DNA of 12,845 bases from positions 1-12,845 of the forward strand of contig JAHZHM010000322.1 of the NCBI GenBank assembly GCA_019420265.1. Direction: 5' to 3'. The notes below the pieces were generated by a model. It saw only the letters and a program-made list of their open reading frames with translations. It did no database searches and was not told the DNA's origin. Origin of the DNA: Clostridiales bacterium (GTDB lineage Bacteria; Bacillota; Clostridia; Christensenellales; Christensenellaceae). This document shows positions 5,975-12,845 of this stretch, in pieces. How positions within the stretch are numbered: position 1 is the first letter of the stretch; each line of letters begins with the position of its first letter. The translations under genes were made by a program, and so were the position numbers.

Positions 5975-6009
5975 TTTATGGGCTTTATATATAATTGAGG
6001 TGATATCTA

Positions 6010-6684
6010 ATGAAGCTTTTATATGCGGAAGATGAAATCAGTATGTCGGAGGCAGTCGTTGATATACTGACTTATCATAAATATAATGTTGATGCAGTAT
6101 ACGATGGTGCAGATGCTTTAGCTTATGCTGAAACCGAGCAATATGACGGCATTATTCTTGATATAATGATGCCGAAGCTGAGCGGGCTGGAAGTGCTTGA
6201 ACAGTTAAGGAAAAAAGGAAATAACACGCCGATTCTTTTGCTTACGGCAAAGGTGGAAATTGAGGATAGAATACAGGGGTTAGATATGGGCGCAGACGAT
6301 TATCTGCCAAAGCCTTTTGCTATGGGAGAACTGCTTGCCCGCGTTCGTGCAATGCTTCGGCGTAAAGAAAATTTTACGCCCAATATTTTGAAGGTCGGCA
6401 ATCTTTCTTTAAATATGCAAAGCTATGAATTGAGCTGCAATGGCCAGTCTTTTGTGTTGCCCAAATTAGAATATCAGCTTATCGAGCTTTTAATGTTAAA
6501 TAAAGGCATTTATCTTTCCACCGAAGATTTACTCACAAAAGTATGGGGATATGATACCGATGCGGAAATCGGAACGGTTTGGGTATACATTTCCTATCTT
6601 CGCAAACGGCTGACGGCTCTTTCTGCGAATGTCGTGATACGGGCAAAACGAAATGTGGGATATACTCTGGAGGTGGAGGAGTGA
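6010..6684 (+). CDS. OmpR/PhoB-family response regulator
   Basis: A 224-residue two-domain regulator. Receiver domain 1-117: acidic pocket E7-D8, phosphoacceptor D51 in ILDIMMPKLSG, T79 in LLLTAK, and K101 in DDYLPKPF. The C-terminal winged helix spans about 127-222, with a recognition helix near 185-200 (AEIGTVWVYISYLRKR) and the wing ending KRNVGYTLE. It is phosphorylated by the kinase encoded next to it. Proteins of this class bind tandem direct repeats spaced 11 bp as head-to-tail dimers, exactly the form of the CTAAG repeats before this gene, the protease and the VTC gene. The start ATG 6010 has GAGGTGA six bases upstream. Its stop overlaps the kinase start (GTGA, 6681-6684), implying translational coupling. 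Base composition is AT-rich compared with the genes to the left. Confidence 0.95.
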   Translation: MKLLYAEDEISMSEAVVDILTYHKYNVDAVYDGADALAYAETEQYDGIILDIMMPKLSGLEVLEQLRKKGNNTPILLLTAKVEIEDRIQGLDMGADDYLPKPFAMGELLARVRAMLRRKENFTPNILKVGNLSLNMQSYELSCNGQSFVLPKLEYQLIELLMLNKGIYLSTEDLLTKVWGYDTDAEIGTVWVYISYLRKRLTALSANVVIRAKRNVGYTLEVEE

Positions 6685-7922
6685 TAAAAATACTGCAAAA
6701 GAAATTTGTATTTACCGCTATGATTGTTGTTTCCATACTGCTTCTTATTTTGCTTGGCACAATTAATGTTGTAAATATTGTAATGGTTAGAAACGAAACA
6801 GACAAAACTTTGGCCATGATTTCTGCAGCAGATGGCAACTTTGATCACATTCAGCCTCCGCCAAATTCCACGCCGCCGTCTGATTTTAGAATAGAGCCGA
6901 AAGATGAAAGAGATAAATTTTTATCCTCCAATTTTTTTATTGTTAGGCTAAATGGAAATGGGCAGGTTATTTTTACCGATGTGAGCCGTACTTCTTTGGT
7001 TGATGAAGTGAGTGCCAAGGAACTTGCCTTAAAAATTCTCGATGAAGGGGCGAGCGCAGGAAAGATAGGAAAATACCGATACCAAATCAGCAATTCCCGT
7101 ATGGAGAATGAAACTGTCATCGTTTTTCTCGATGCTTCTGAAGAAATCCTCTCCTATGTAAGAGTTCTATTTCTTTCGGGCGGAATAGGTATCGTCTGTT
7201 GGATTCTTATGTTGCTAATCGTGATATTTCTCTCCAAAAAAGTGATTCGCCCGATTGCAGAGAACATTGAAAGGCAAAAACAATTTGTTACAAATGCGGG
7301 GCACGAAATTAAAACGCCCCTTGCGATTATTCTTGCAAATACGGAAGCGATGGAGCTTTATAACGGCGAAAATAAATGGAGCAAGAATATCAGAGAACAG
7401 ACAGTGAGATTAAACGGTTTAATGAAAAATCTGCTGCTTCTTGCAAAGATGGATGAAGGCGCTGCGGAAATTATTAAAACAGAAGTTTCGTTAAGTGAAT
7501 TGGTCAGCGAAAATGTACGGGTTTTTGCAGAGCCGTTTAATCTTCGCAATATAACTTTACAGACGGAAATTCAGCCAAATGTGATAATCAAAGCGAACAA
7601 GGAACAAATGTCACAATTAATCTCGATACTGTTTGATAATGCTTCCAAATACACAAATGATAGCGGAACGGTAATTGTCAGCTTGCAAAAGAGCGATAAG
7701 CGTATCAAATTGCTCATAAAAAACAGTTGCGAAAAGCTGCCGGACACATCACCGCATAAATTGCTTGACCGTTTCTATCGGGACGACAAAGCTCGCACAC
7801 AGAAAACAGGCGGCTATGGTATTGGATTATCGGTGGCGCGGTCTATTGCCGAGGCAAACAGAGGAAGTATTGCCGTCGAGTATGAAAAGCCGAATTTTGT
7901 CTCTTTTACGGTTAAACTATAA
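6681..7922 (+). CDS. membrane sensor histidine kinase
   Basis: A 413-residue kinase starting at GTG 6681, preceded by GGAGGTGGAGGA; the upstream open frame overlaps the regulator and is not used. Topology: membrane helix about 10-36, an extracellular domain of roughly 125 residues (37-160) with a Pro-rich stretch QPPPNSTPP (58-66), and a second helix about 163-185. No clear full HAMP domain is visible. The DHp domain has QFVTNAGHEIKTPLAI (201-216) with phosphoacceptor H208. The ATP-binding domain shows the N-box LFDNASKYT (317-325), FYRDDKAR (365-372) and G-box GGYGIGLSVA (377-386). The signal sensed by the outer domain is unknown; with a membrane-anchored HtrA protease downstream, envelope stress or a surface polymer is a reasonable guess. 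A strong terminator follows directly. Confidence 0.94.
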   Translation: MIKILQKKFVFTAMIVVSILLLILLGTINVVNIVMVRNETDKTLAMISAADGNFDHIQPPPNSTPPSDFRIEPKDERDKFLSSNFFIVRLNGNGQVIFTDVSRTSLVDEVSAKELALKILDEGASAGKIGKYRYQISNSRMENETVIVFLDASEEILSYVRVLFLSGGIGIVCWILMLLIVIFLSKKVIRPIAENIERQKQFVTNAGHEIKTPLAIILANTEAMELYNGENKWSKNIREQTVRLNGLMKNLLLLAKMDEGAAEIIKTEVSLSELVSENVRVFAEPFNLRNITLQTEIQPNVIIKANKEQMSQLISILFDNASKYTNDSGTVIVSLQKSDKRIKLLIKNSCEKLPDTSPHKLLDRFYRDDKARTQKTGGYGIGLSVARSIAEANRGSIAVEYEKPNFVSFTVKL

Positions 7923-7931
7923 GTGTTTTTT

Positions 7932-7967
7932 AAAAGGCTTCACGATTTTTTCGTGGGGCCTTTTTTT
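7932..7967 (+). terminator. terminator after the histidine kinase
   Basis: A 14-bp stem (7932-7945 with 7951-7964, two G-U pairs) around a TTTTT loop, with a run of seven T at 7961-7967. It begins 10 bases after the kinase stop. The next CTAAG operator begins at the end of the T run, so the downstream unit has its own start of transcription. Confidence 0.9.
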
Positions 7968-7999
7968 CTAAGTCAAAACTAAGGTAGACAAATTACAAT
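7966..7999 (+). promoter_or_regulatory. CTAAG direct repeat operator 2 with -10 box, htrA promoter
   Basis: CTAAG at 7968-7972 and 7979-7983 (11-bp period), then exactly 10 bases to the -10 box TACAAT (7994-7999). No good -35 hexamer is present; the repeat covers that place, which is the class II activator layout of PhoB/OmpR proteins. Start of transcription would be near 8006. Confidence 0.7.
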
Positions 8000-8032
8000 T
8001 CAGACATAAACTTCAGAAAGGAAGAAATTTAT

Positions 8033-9337
8033 ATGAACCCTATTTTTGAAAAAGAAACAAATCAAACAGTATTGCCAGCATCCGAAAGCATGTATGCGAC
8101 AAATGATAAATTACAAAAAAATGCTCCAAGTAGGAAAAGCCAACAGAAGAGAAGGCGTTGGTACCGCACCGCGGTATCTATCCTTTGTTGTGCGATCCTC
8201 GGCATTTCCGCGGGGCTAGTCGGGGCAATGATAGGCAATCAGCTTATGGCTGACGCTGCACAGAAAATATCGACTTTGGTAGAGGGAACTCGCCAAACCT
8301 CTGTCATCAATGTTTCTCAAATCAACACGGATGAAAAAATGACGGCAGCAGAAGTTTATGCGGCAAATGTCAATTCCACAGTCGGCATTACCACATCTGT
8401 AACGACAAATTACTGGGGTTTTCAATCAACTTCAGCGGCATCGGGGTCTGGATTTATCATTACATCTGATGGCTATATTCTCACGAATTATCATGTGATT
8501 GAAAATGCGAATGCCATTACAGTTTCGCTTTATGACGGAACAACTTATGATGCGGAGCTGATTGGCTATGATGAAAGCAATGATATTGCGGTTTTAAAAG
8601 TCGAGGCAGAAGAATTGACGCCTGTTGTATTAGGCGATTCCGATAACTTAAATGTGGGCGATGATGTAATTGCAATCGGAAACCCTTTGGGAGAATTAAC
8701 TTTTTCCTTAACCACAGGTGTTGTCAGCGCGTTGGAACGAGAAATCACTTTATCTAATAACATCACAATGGAGCTAATTCAAACCGATTGTGCAATCAAT
8801 TCTGGCAATTCTGGCGGCGCATTATTTAACCTTTATGGTGAAGTAATCGGCATTACGAATGCAAAGTATTCAAGCGCAGGTACGGAAGTAACGATTGACA
8901 ATATCGGATTTGCAATCCCTTTGAATCATGTCCGCAGTATTGTAACAAGCATTATCGAAAAAGGCTATGTTTCAAAGCCCTATATAGGTGTTTCAATTGC
9001 CAACAGTAATTCTAATATAAGGGGCGCATATGTTTTGAGCGTTACTGAAAATAGCCCTGCGCAAAAGGCTGGGCTACAGGCAGGCGATATTATTACGGCT
9101 ATAAATGACACTGCCATATCCGATGCAAACGAATTGACAAAAATGGTTGCTTGTTCATCTGTCGGCGACAATTTAAAACTGATGATCTACCGACAGGATG
9201 ATACATTGGAAGTGATTGTTACAGTTGATGAACAAGCACAATCTGCTTTGACAACGGAAGATAACAATCAGCAAAACGCTCAAATTCTGCCGAGTCCAAG
9301 AGAGGGCGGAAACCAAATGTTTTCCAATGGATTTTAA
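8033..9337 (+). CDS. htrA: HtrA/DegP-type membrane-anchored serine protease with PDZ domain
   Basis: A 434-residue protein. A basic cytoplasmic tail of about 45 residues (KRRRWYR at 39-45) precedes one membrane helix (46-68), so the catalytic part lies outside the cell membrane. The trypsin-like domain covers about 105-310 with H154 in TNYHVIEN, D184 in SNDIAVLKV and S260 in INSGNSGGAL, a complete catalytic triad. A PDZ domain follows (about 315-400; YIGVSI, then SPAQKAGLQAGDIITAIND). The last 30 residues are polar, Gln/Asn-rich and probably disordered. Such proteases degrade or process misfolded envelope proteins and are often regulated by two-component systems. ATG 8033 has AGAAAGGAAG upstream. 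It is driven by a CTAAG-repeat promoter and no terminator separates it from the VTC gene, so readthrough is possible. Confidence 0.94.
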   Translation: MNPIFEKETNQTVLPASESMYATNDKLQKNAPSRKSQQKRRRWYRTAVSILCCAILGISAGLVGAMIGNQLMADAAQKISTLVEGTRQTSVINVSQINTDEKMTAAEVYAANVNSTVGITTSVTTNYWGFQSTSAASGSGFIITSDGYILTNYHVIENANAITVSLYDGTTYDAELIGYDESNDIAVLKVEAEELTPVVLGDSDNLNVGDDVIAIGNPLGELTFSLTTGVVSALEREITLSNNITMELIQTDCAINSGNSGGALFNLYGEVIGITNAKYSSAGTEVTIDNIGFAIPLNHVRSIVTSIIEKGYVSKPYIGVSIANSNSNIRGAYVLSVTENSPAQKAGLQAGDIITAINDTAISDANELTKMVACSSVGDNLKLMIYRQDDTLEVIVTVDEQAQSALTTEDNNQQNAQILPSPREGGNQMFSNGF

Positions 9338-9349
9338 AGAAACTGTGTT

Positions 9350-9383
9350 TTCTAAGTTAGAACTAAGGTAGCTCACCCATAAT
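9350..9383 (+). promoter_or_regulatory. CTAAG direct repeat operator 3 with -10 box, VTC operon promoter
   Basis: CTAAG at 9352-9356 and 9363-9367 (11-bp period), followed after exactly 10 bases by CATAAT (9378-9383), a 5-of-6 match to the -10 box. Spacing from repeat to -10 is the same as at the protease promoter. Predicted start of transcription is near 9390, 25 bases before the VTC start codon. Confidence 0.7.
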
Positions 9384-9414
9384 ATGTTCGGAAGATAAAG
9401 AAAGGGGTGAAAAA

Positions 9415-10086
9415 ATGAAATTCCGTCATGAATGGAAGCACGAAATTAACCATTCCGATATGCTTGCGCTTCGTTCGAGATTGCAGGCTGTTATGGTGAT
9501 AGACTCACACACTATAAACGGAAAATACGAAATACGCAGCTTGTATTTTGACAACTTACAAGACAAGGCGTTGTTAGAAAAAATAAACGGCATTAATATG
9601 CGTGAAAAATTCCGCGTTCGATATTACAATGGCGATACATCGTTTATCCTGCTGGAAAAGAAAAGAAAAATCAATGGTCTATGCCAAAAAGAACAGGCCC
9701 AGCTATCCGCAGCCGAGGCGCAGGCAATTTCCGATCGCAATATGGATATGCTCGGAAAAAGCAAAAAGCCTCTGATACAGGAACTATATCTAAAAATGCA
9801 AACGCAAGGATTACAGCCCAAAACGATTGTCGATTACACAAGAGAAGCGTTTGTGTATGCCCCTGGCAATGTGCGTGTTACTTTGGATTACAACATACGC
9901 ACAGGGATTACAGGAATAGATTTTTTGAAAAATGATTGTGTTATGATCCCCGCAGGAGATGCACCTGTTATCCTTGAAGTGAAGTGGGATGAATTTTTGC
10001 CCTCGGTCATTCGGGATATTGTTCAGTTAAACGGCAGACACAGCTCGGCATTCTCCAAATATGCCGCCTGCCGCATTTACGGTTAA
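9415..10086 (+). CDS. VTC-domain protein, putative polyphosphate polymerase
   Basis: A 223-residue protein made of essentially one VTC domain of the CYTH/triphosphate tunnel superfamily. Basic and acidic tunnel residues can be followed: RHEWKHEI (4-11), IRSLYFDN (40-47), REKFRVRYYN (63-72), LLEKKRKINGLCQKE (79-93), VDYTREAFVY (139-148), RVTLDYNIRTG (154-164) and the metal-binding VILEVKWDEFLP (185-196), ending in SAFSKYAACR. In yeast Vtc4 this domain makes polyphosphate from ATP; bacterial copies are annotated as polyphosphate polymerase domain proteins, mostly by homology. No membrane helix is present, so it is probably cytoplasmic. The start is ATG 9415 with AAAGGGGTGA before it. It heads an operon with DUF4956 and CotH genes, with gaps of 31 and 13 bases. 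Confidence 0.9.
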   Translation: MKFRHEWKHEINHSDMLALRSRLQAVMVIDSHTINGKYEIRSLYFDNLQDKALLEKINGINMREKFRVRYYNGDTSFILLEKKRKINGLCQKEQAQLSAAEAQAISDRNMDMLGKSKKPLIQELYLKMQTQGLQPKTIVDYTREAFVYAPGNVRVTLDYNIRTGITGIDFLKNDCVMIPAGDAPVILEVKWDEFLPSVIRDIVQLNGRHSSAFSKYAACRIYG

Positions 10087-10117
10087 TCCAAAATATTATC
10101 GTGAAAGGAGTTATGTT

Positions 10118-10789
10118 ATGACTTTTCAAGACATTTTTAAATCAAGCTTTTTGGAGAATATCGCCAGCGTAACTATATTAGATATGGTTATCGCGTTAGC
10201 CCTTGCTTTTGGTATCGGCATGTTTATCTTTTTGATTTACAAAAAGACTTTTTCGGGGGTGATGTATTCGTCCTCCTTTGGCGTGACGCTTGTGGCGCTG
10301 ACGATGATTTCCACTCTCGTTATCTTAGCGGTAACATCCAATGTTGTGCTTTCCCTCGGTATGGTCGGTGCTTTGTCCATCGTTCGTTTCCGCACTGCCA
10401 TTAAAGAGCCCCTCGACATTGCATTTCTGTTCTGGTCGATTGCAGTTGGCATTGTTTTAGCAGCAGGAATGATTCCGCTTGCTGTATTCGGCAGCGTTAT
10501 CATTGGCATTATCCTTTTGGTGTTTGCCAACAAGAAATCCCATCTTAATCCGTATATTGTTGTCATTCGCTGCGAAAACCACGACAGCGAAATAAAAGCT
10601 ATGGAATTTTTGAAGAAACAGGCAGGGCGTTGCGTTTTGAAAAGCAAAACCGTACAAAAAGGGCTTGTCGAGTTGAATGCAGAAATTCGGATGAAAGAAG
10701 ATAATACCGATTTTATCAATATTCTTTCAGAGATGAATGGTGTAAATAGTGCAGTTCTTGTAAGCTATAACGGCGACTATATGGGATAA
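10118..10789 (+). CDS. DUF4956 multi-pass membrane protein
   Basis: A 223-residue protein. About four to five membrane helices occupy residues 18-137; a soluble C-terminal domain of about 85 residues (140-223) follows and looks like a small alpha/beta (ACT-like) fold. The conserved core SLGMVGALSIVRFRTAIKEP (79-98) and IAFLFWSIAVGIVLAAG (101-117) identifies DUF4956, a family usually found beside VTC-domain genes. The pattern of Gly-rich helix, Arg/Lys loop and W..AVGI..AAG resembles MgtC/SapB membrane proteins, which also carry a C-terminal ACT-like domain, but homology is not established. A role in moving or holding polyphosphate or an ion at the membrane is a guess from context. The start ATG 10118 is placed by GAAAGGAG seven bases upstream; another ATG at 10113 is out of frame. 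Confidence 0.88.
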   Translation: MTFQDIFKSSFLENIASVTILDMVIALALAFGIGMFIFLIYKKTFSGVMYSSSFGVTLVALTMISTLVILAVTSNVVLSLGMVGALSIVRFRTAIKEPLDIAFLFWSIAVGIVLAAGMIPLAVFGSVIIGIILLVFANKKSHLNPYIVVIRCENHDSEIKAMEFLKKQAGRCVLKSKTVQKGLVELNAEIRMKEDNTDFINILSEMNGVNSAVLVSYNGDYMG

Positions 10790-10802
10790 CGGAGGAGATA
10801 CT

Positions 10803-12845
10803 ATGTCAACGCACAAATATATTGATAAAATTTGCTGCGTCGCTGTTGTTCTTTCCTTGATTGTTACAGTTCTTTTTATGAACGCCAAATCTTTTGGAGT
10901 CTCAGAGGCCTCAAAAGCAAAAGGCTATGAAACCCGCCTGTTCGACACATCAACTGTTCATACGATTGATATCGTTATGGATGATTGGGATAGCTTTATT
11001 GATACCTGCACAAATGAAGAGTATGCTCTTTGCTCTGTGGTGATTGATAATGAAGCCTATAAAAATGTAGCGATTCGTGCAAAAGGAAATACCTCTTTAA
11101 CACAAGTGGATAGCTATGGAAATGACCGTTACAGCTTCAAAATCGAATTTGATCACTATGACAGCACAAAAAGTTACTATGGTCTGGATAAATTGAGTTT
11201 GAATAATATCATACAGGATAATACCTATATGAAAGATTTTCTTACTTATCAGATGATGCAGAAGTTCGGTGTGGATGCGCCGCTTTGCAGCTATGTCAAT
11301 ATTACTGTAAACGGCGAGGACTGGGGCCTATATTTAGCAGTGGAAAGTATTGAAGAGGCATTTCTTGAAAGAAATTACGGCAGCGATTACGGTGAGCTTT
11401 ACAAGCCCGACAGCACAAGCATGGGCGGCGGTCGCGGTAATGGTGATAAATTCGATATGGCTGATTGGACAGCCGAGCTGAACGCAGAAACCATAGCGCA
11501 AATGAAAGATATTTTGGAAAAGATGGACGATGCGCAGCTTACAGAAATATTAGAAACGCTCGGATATTCAGATCTTGACGATTTTCTATCTGCCTTGGAA
11601 CATGCTGAAAGTATAGAAGAAATTTTGAACGAGGCAGATATTAGAGAGTTGCTCACCGGAAAAGACAATCAGGCGAACAATTCGATGGCGAGGGGAACGA
11701 CGCCGCCAAATATATCTGAAAATGGCGACTTCCCTAATGAAAATCAAACCAATATGCAGCCGCCAAATGGCGAACGCCCGGCAGAGAGGGGAGGCCAAGG
11801 TGAAGGAATGCCCAATCAAGGCGGAGCAGGCGGCGGAATGGGCAGCGATGATGTAAAACTTATCTACTCTGATGACGAGTACGACAGTTATGCAAATATT
11901 TTTGATAATGCTAAGACGGATATTACCGATGCAGATAAAGACCGTCTGATTGCATCATTAAAACAGCTTAACAACAATGAAAATATCGATGCGGTTGTCG
12001 ATGTCGATGAAGTCATTCGATACTTTGTAGTCCATAATTTCGTCTGCAATTTTGACAGCTACACGGGGTCTATGATTCATAATTACTATCTTTATGAAAA
12101 AGACGGGCAGCTTTCTATGATACCTTGGGATTATAACCTTGCCTTTGGCGGATTTCAAGATGTAAGCAATGCAACCTCGCTTGTTAACTACCCGATAGAT
12201 TCGCCTGTTTCCAGCGGGACGATAGATTCCAGGCCGATGCTTGCTTGGATTTTCAACAATGAAGAATATATGCAACTGTATCATCAATATTTTGCTGAAT
12301 TTATTGAGACCTACTTCGACAGCGGATACTTCTCTGAAATGATCGATTCTGTCGAGGAAATGATTGCGCCTTTTGTTGAAAGCGATGCAACGAAATTCTG
12401 TACTTATGAAGAGTTCCAAACAGGTGTTGATACGCTAAAAGAATTTTGCCTGCTTCGTGCAGAAAGTGTGAGCGGGCAGCTTGACGGCACGATTGCTTCG
12501 ACCTCTGACGGGCAGACACAAAACAGCAGTTCGTTGATTGATGCCTCTGCCCTCGATATTTCGGATATGGGCTCTATGGGAAATGGCAAAGGCGGCGGAA
12601 TGGATAAGCCGAATATTCAAAATGACACATGGGATAGCCTTTCCCAAAATGCCTCCGATGAGCAGAGCAAAATTGAAGATAACGGAACACAGCAAGAACA
12701 AAAGGATACTGCCGCTAATTTGCCACAAAGCGGACAGCAAGGCAATGGCAGTCCTCCCGATATGCCGCAAAACGAACAAAATGGCGATCCTTCCGCTTCA
12801 TTGCCAAACAGAACGCAGCGTGATACAGAGCAGCCAATCGTGTCG
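10803..12845 (+). CDS. CotH kinase family protein, 3' end outside window
   Basis: Open for 681 codons from ATG 10803 (GGAGGAG upstream, 13 bases after the DUF4956 stop) to the window edge without a stop. An N-terminal membrane helix (about 10-27) suggests surface anchoring or export. The CotH kinase domain begins with TIDIVMDDW and has IRAKGNTSL (91-99), YSFKIEFDHYD, YGLDKLSLNN, a GLYLAVE segment and ELYKPDS (198-204). It resumes near 351 and contains NFDSYT (416-421, D418) and MIPWDYNLAFGGF (439-451, D443), the probable catalytic acidic residues of this atypical kinase fold. Between the two halves lies an insertion of about 145 residues with Gly-, Asn- and Pro-rich parts. The C-terminal 120 residues are Asn/Gln/Pro-rich low complexity. 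CotH of Bacillus phosphorylates spore-coat proteins; the target here is unknown. Confidence 0.9.
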   Translation, partial: MSTHKYIDKICCVAVVLSLIVTVLFMNAKSFGVSEASKAKGYETRLFDTSTVHTIDIVMDDWDSFIDTCTNEEYALCSVVIDNEAYKNVAIRAKGNTSLTQVDSYGNDRYSFKIEFDHYDSTKSYYGLDKLSLNNIIQDNTYMKDFLTYQMMQKFGVDAPLCSYVNITVNGEDWGLYLAVESIEEAFLERNYGSDYGELYKPDSTSMGGGRGNGDKFDMADWTAELNAETIAQMKDILEKMDDAQLTEILETLGYSDLDDFLSALEHAESIEEILNEADIRELLTGKDNQANNSMARGTTPPNISENGDFPNENQTNMQPPNGERPAERGGQGEGMPNQGGAGGGMGSDDVKLIYSDDEYDSYANIFDNAKTDITDADKDRLIASLKQLNNNENIDAVVDVDEVIRYFVVHNFVCNFDSYTGSMIHNYYLYEKDGQLSMIPWDYNLAFGGFQDVSNATSLVNYPIDSPVSSGTIDSRPMLAWIFNNEEYMQLYHQYFAEFIETYFDSGYFSEMIDSVEEMIAPFVESDATKFCTYEEFQTGVDTLKEFCLLRAESVSGQLDGTIASTSDGQTQNSSSLIDASALDISDMGSMGNGKGGGMDKPNIQNDTWDSLSQNASDEQSKIEDNGTQQEQKDTAANLPQSGQQGNGSPPDMPQNEQNGDPSASLPNRTQRDTEQPIVS

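Noticed and set aside
5990-5995. TATAAT just before the response-regulator gene as its main -10 box
   Set aside because: Transcription would start near 6002 and cut off most of the GAGGTGA ribosome binding site; the TTGATA/TATAAT pair at 5885-5913 is better.
1-12845. CRISPR arrays, tRNA or rRNA genes, intact insertion sequences, classical Rex operator boxes
   Set aside because: I looked for regular spacer-repeat arrays, tRNA-like cloverleaf ends, transposase reading frames and Rex-type TTGTTAA palindromes and saw none that could be supported.

Overview
The window looks like chromosomal DNA of a low-GC Gram-positive anaerobe of the class Clostridia. The reasons are a large Alu-bearing SRP RNA of the Bacillota type, a Rex repressor of clostridial type, strong AGGAGG-like ribosome binding sites, a YjdF gene with a structured leader, and a TnpV remnant. 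No species can be named from the sequence alone.

It falls into two parts of different composition. Bases 1 to about 5,390 are visibly GC-rich. They start with a redox cluster on the plus strand: the C-terminal part of a two-cluster 4Fe-4S protein, a fumarate-reductase-like flavoprotein, a small three-helix PQ-loop/SemiSWEET-like membrane protein, and the NADH-responsive repressor Rex, closed by a strong hairpin terminator. Convergent to it on the minus strand is yjdF. Its ~120-nt leader is structured, carries an exact anti-Shine-Dalgarno sequence, and is probably the azaaromatic (yjdF) riboswitch. Back to back with the yjdF promoter is a consensus promoter driving the SRP RNA, followed by a terminator, a GrpB-family protein and a class I SAM methyltransferase.

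Bases 5,384 to 6,009 form a junction holding a broken TnpV gene, and the DNA from there on is clearly AT-rich. This second part is one coherent cassette on the plus strand: an OmpR-family response regulator and its histidine kinase (start and stop overlapping), a terminator, a membrane-anchored HtrA-type serine protease, a VTC-type polyphosphate polymerase domain protein, a DUF4956 membrane protein, and a long CotH-kinase protein that runs off the end of the window.

The most notable observation is that the same direct repeat, CTAAG-N6-CTAAG with an 11-bp period, lies upstream of three units: the regulator gene, the protease gene and the VTC gene. In the last two it ends exactly 10 bases before a -10 box, replacing the -35 element. 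This is the architecture expected for binding and activation by an OmpR/PhoB-type regulator. It suggests that the two-component system controls itself, the protease and the VTC-DUF4956-CotH operon as one envelope-linked regulon, probably acquired as a block.
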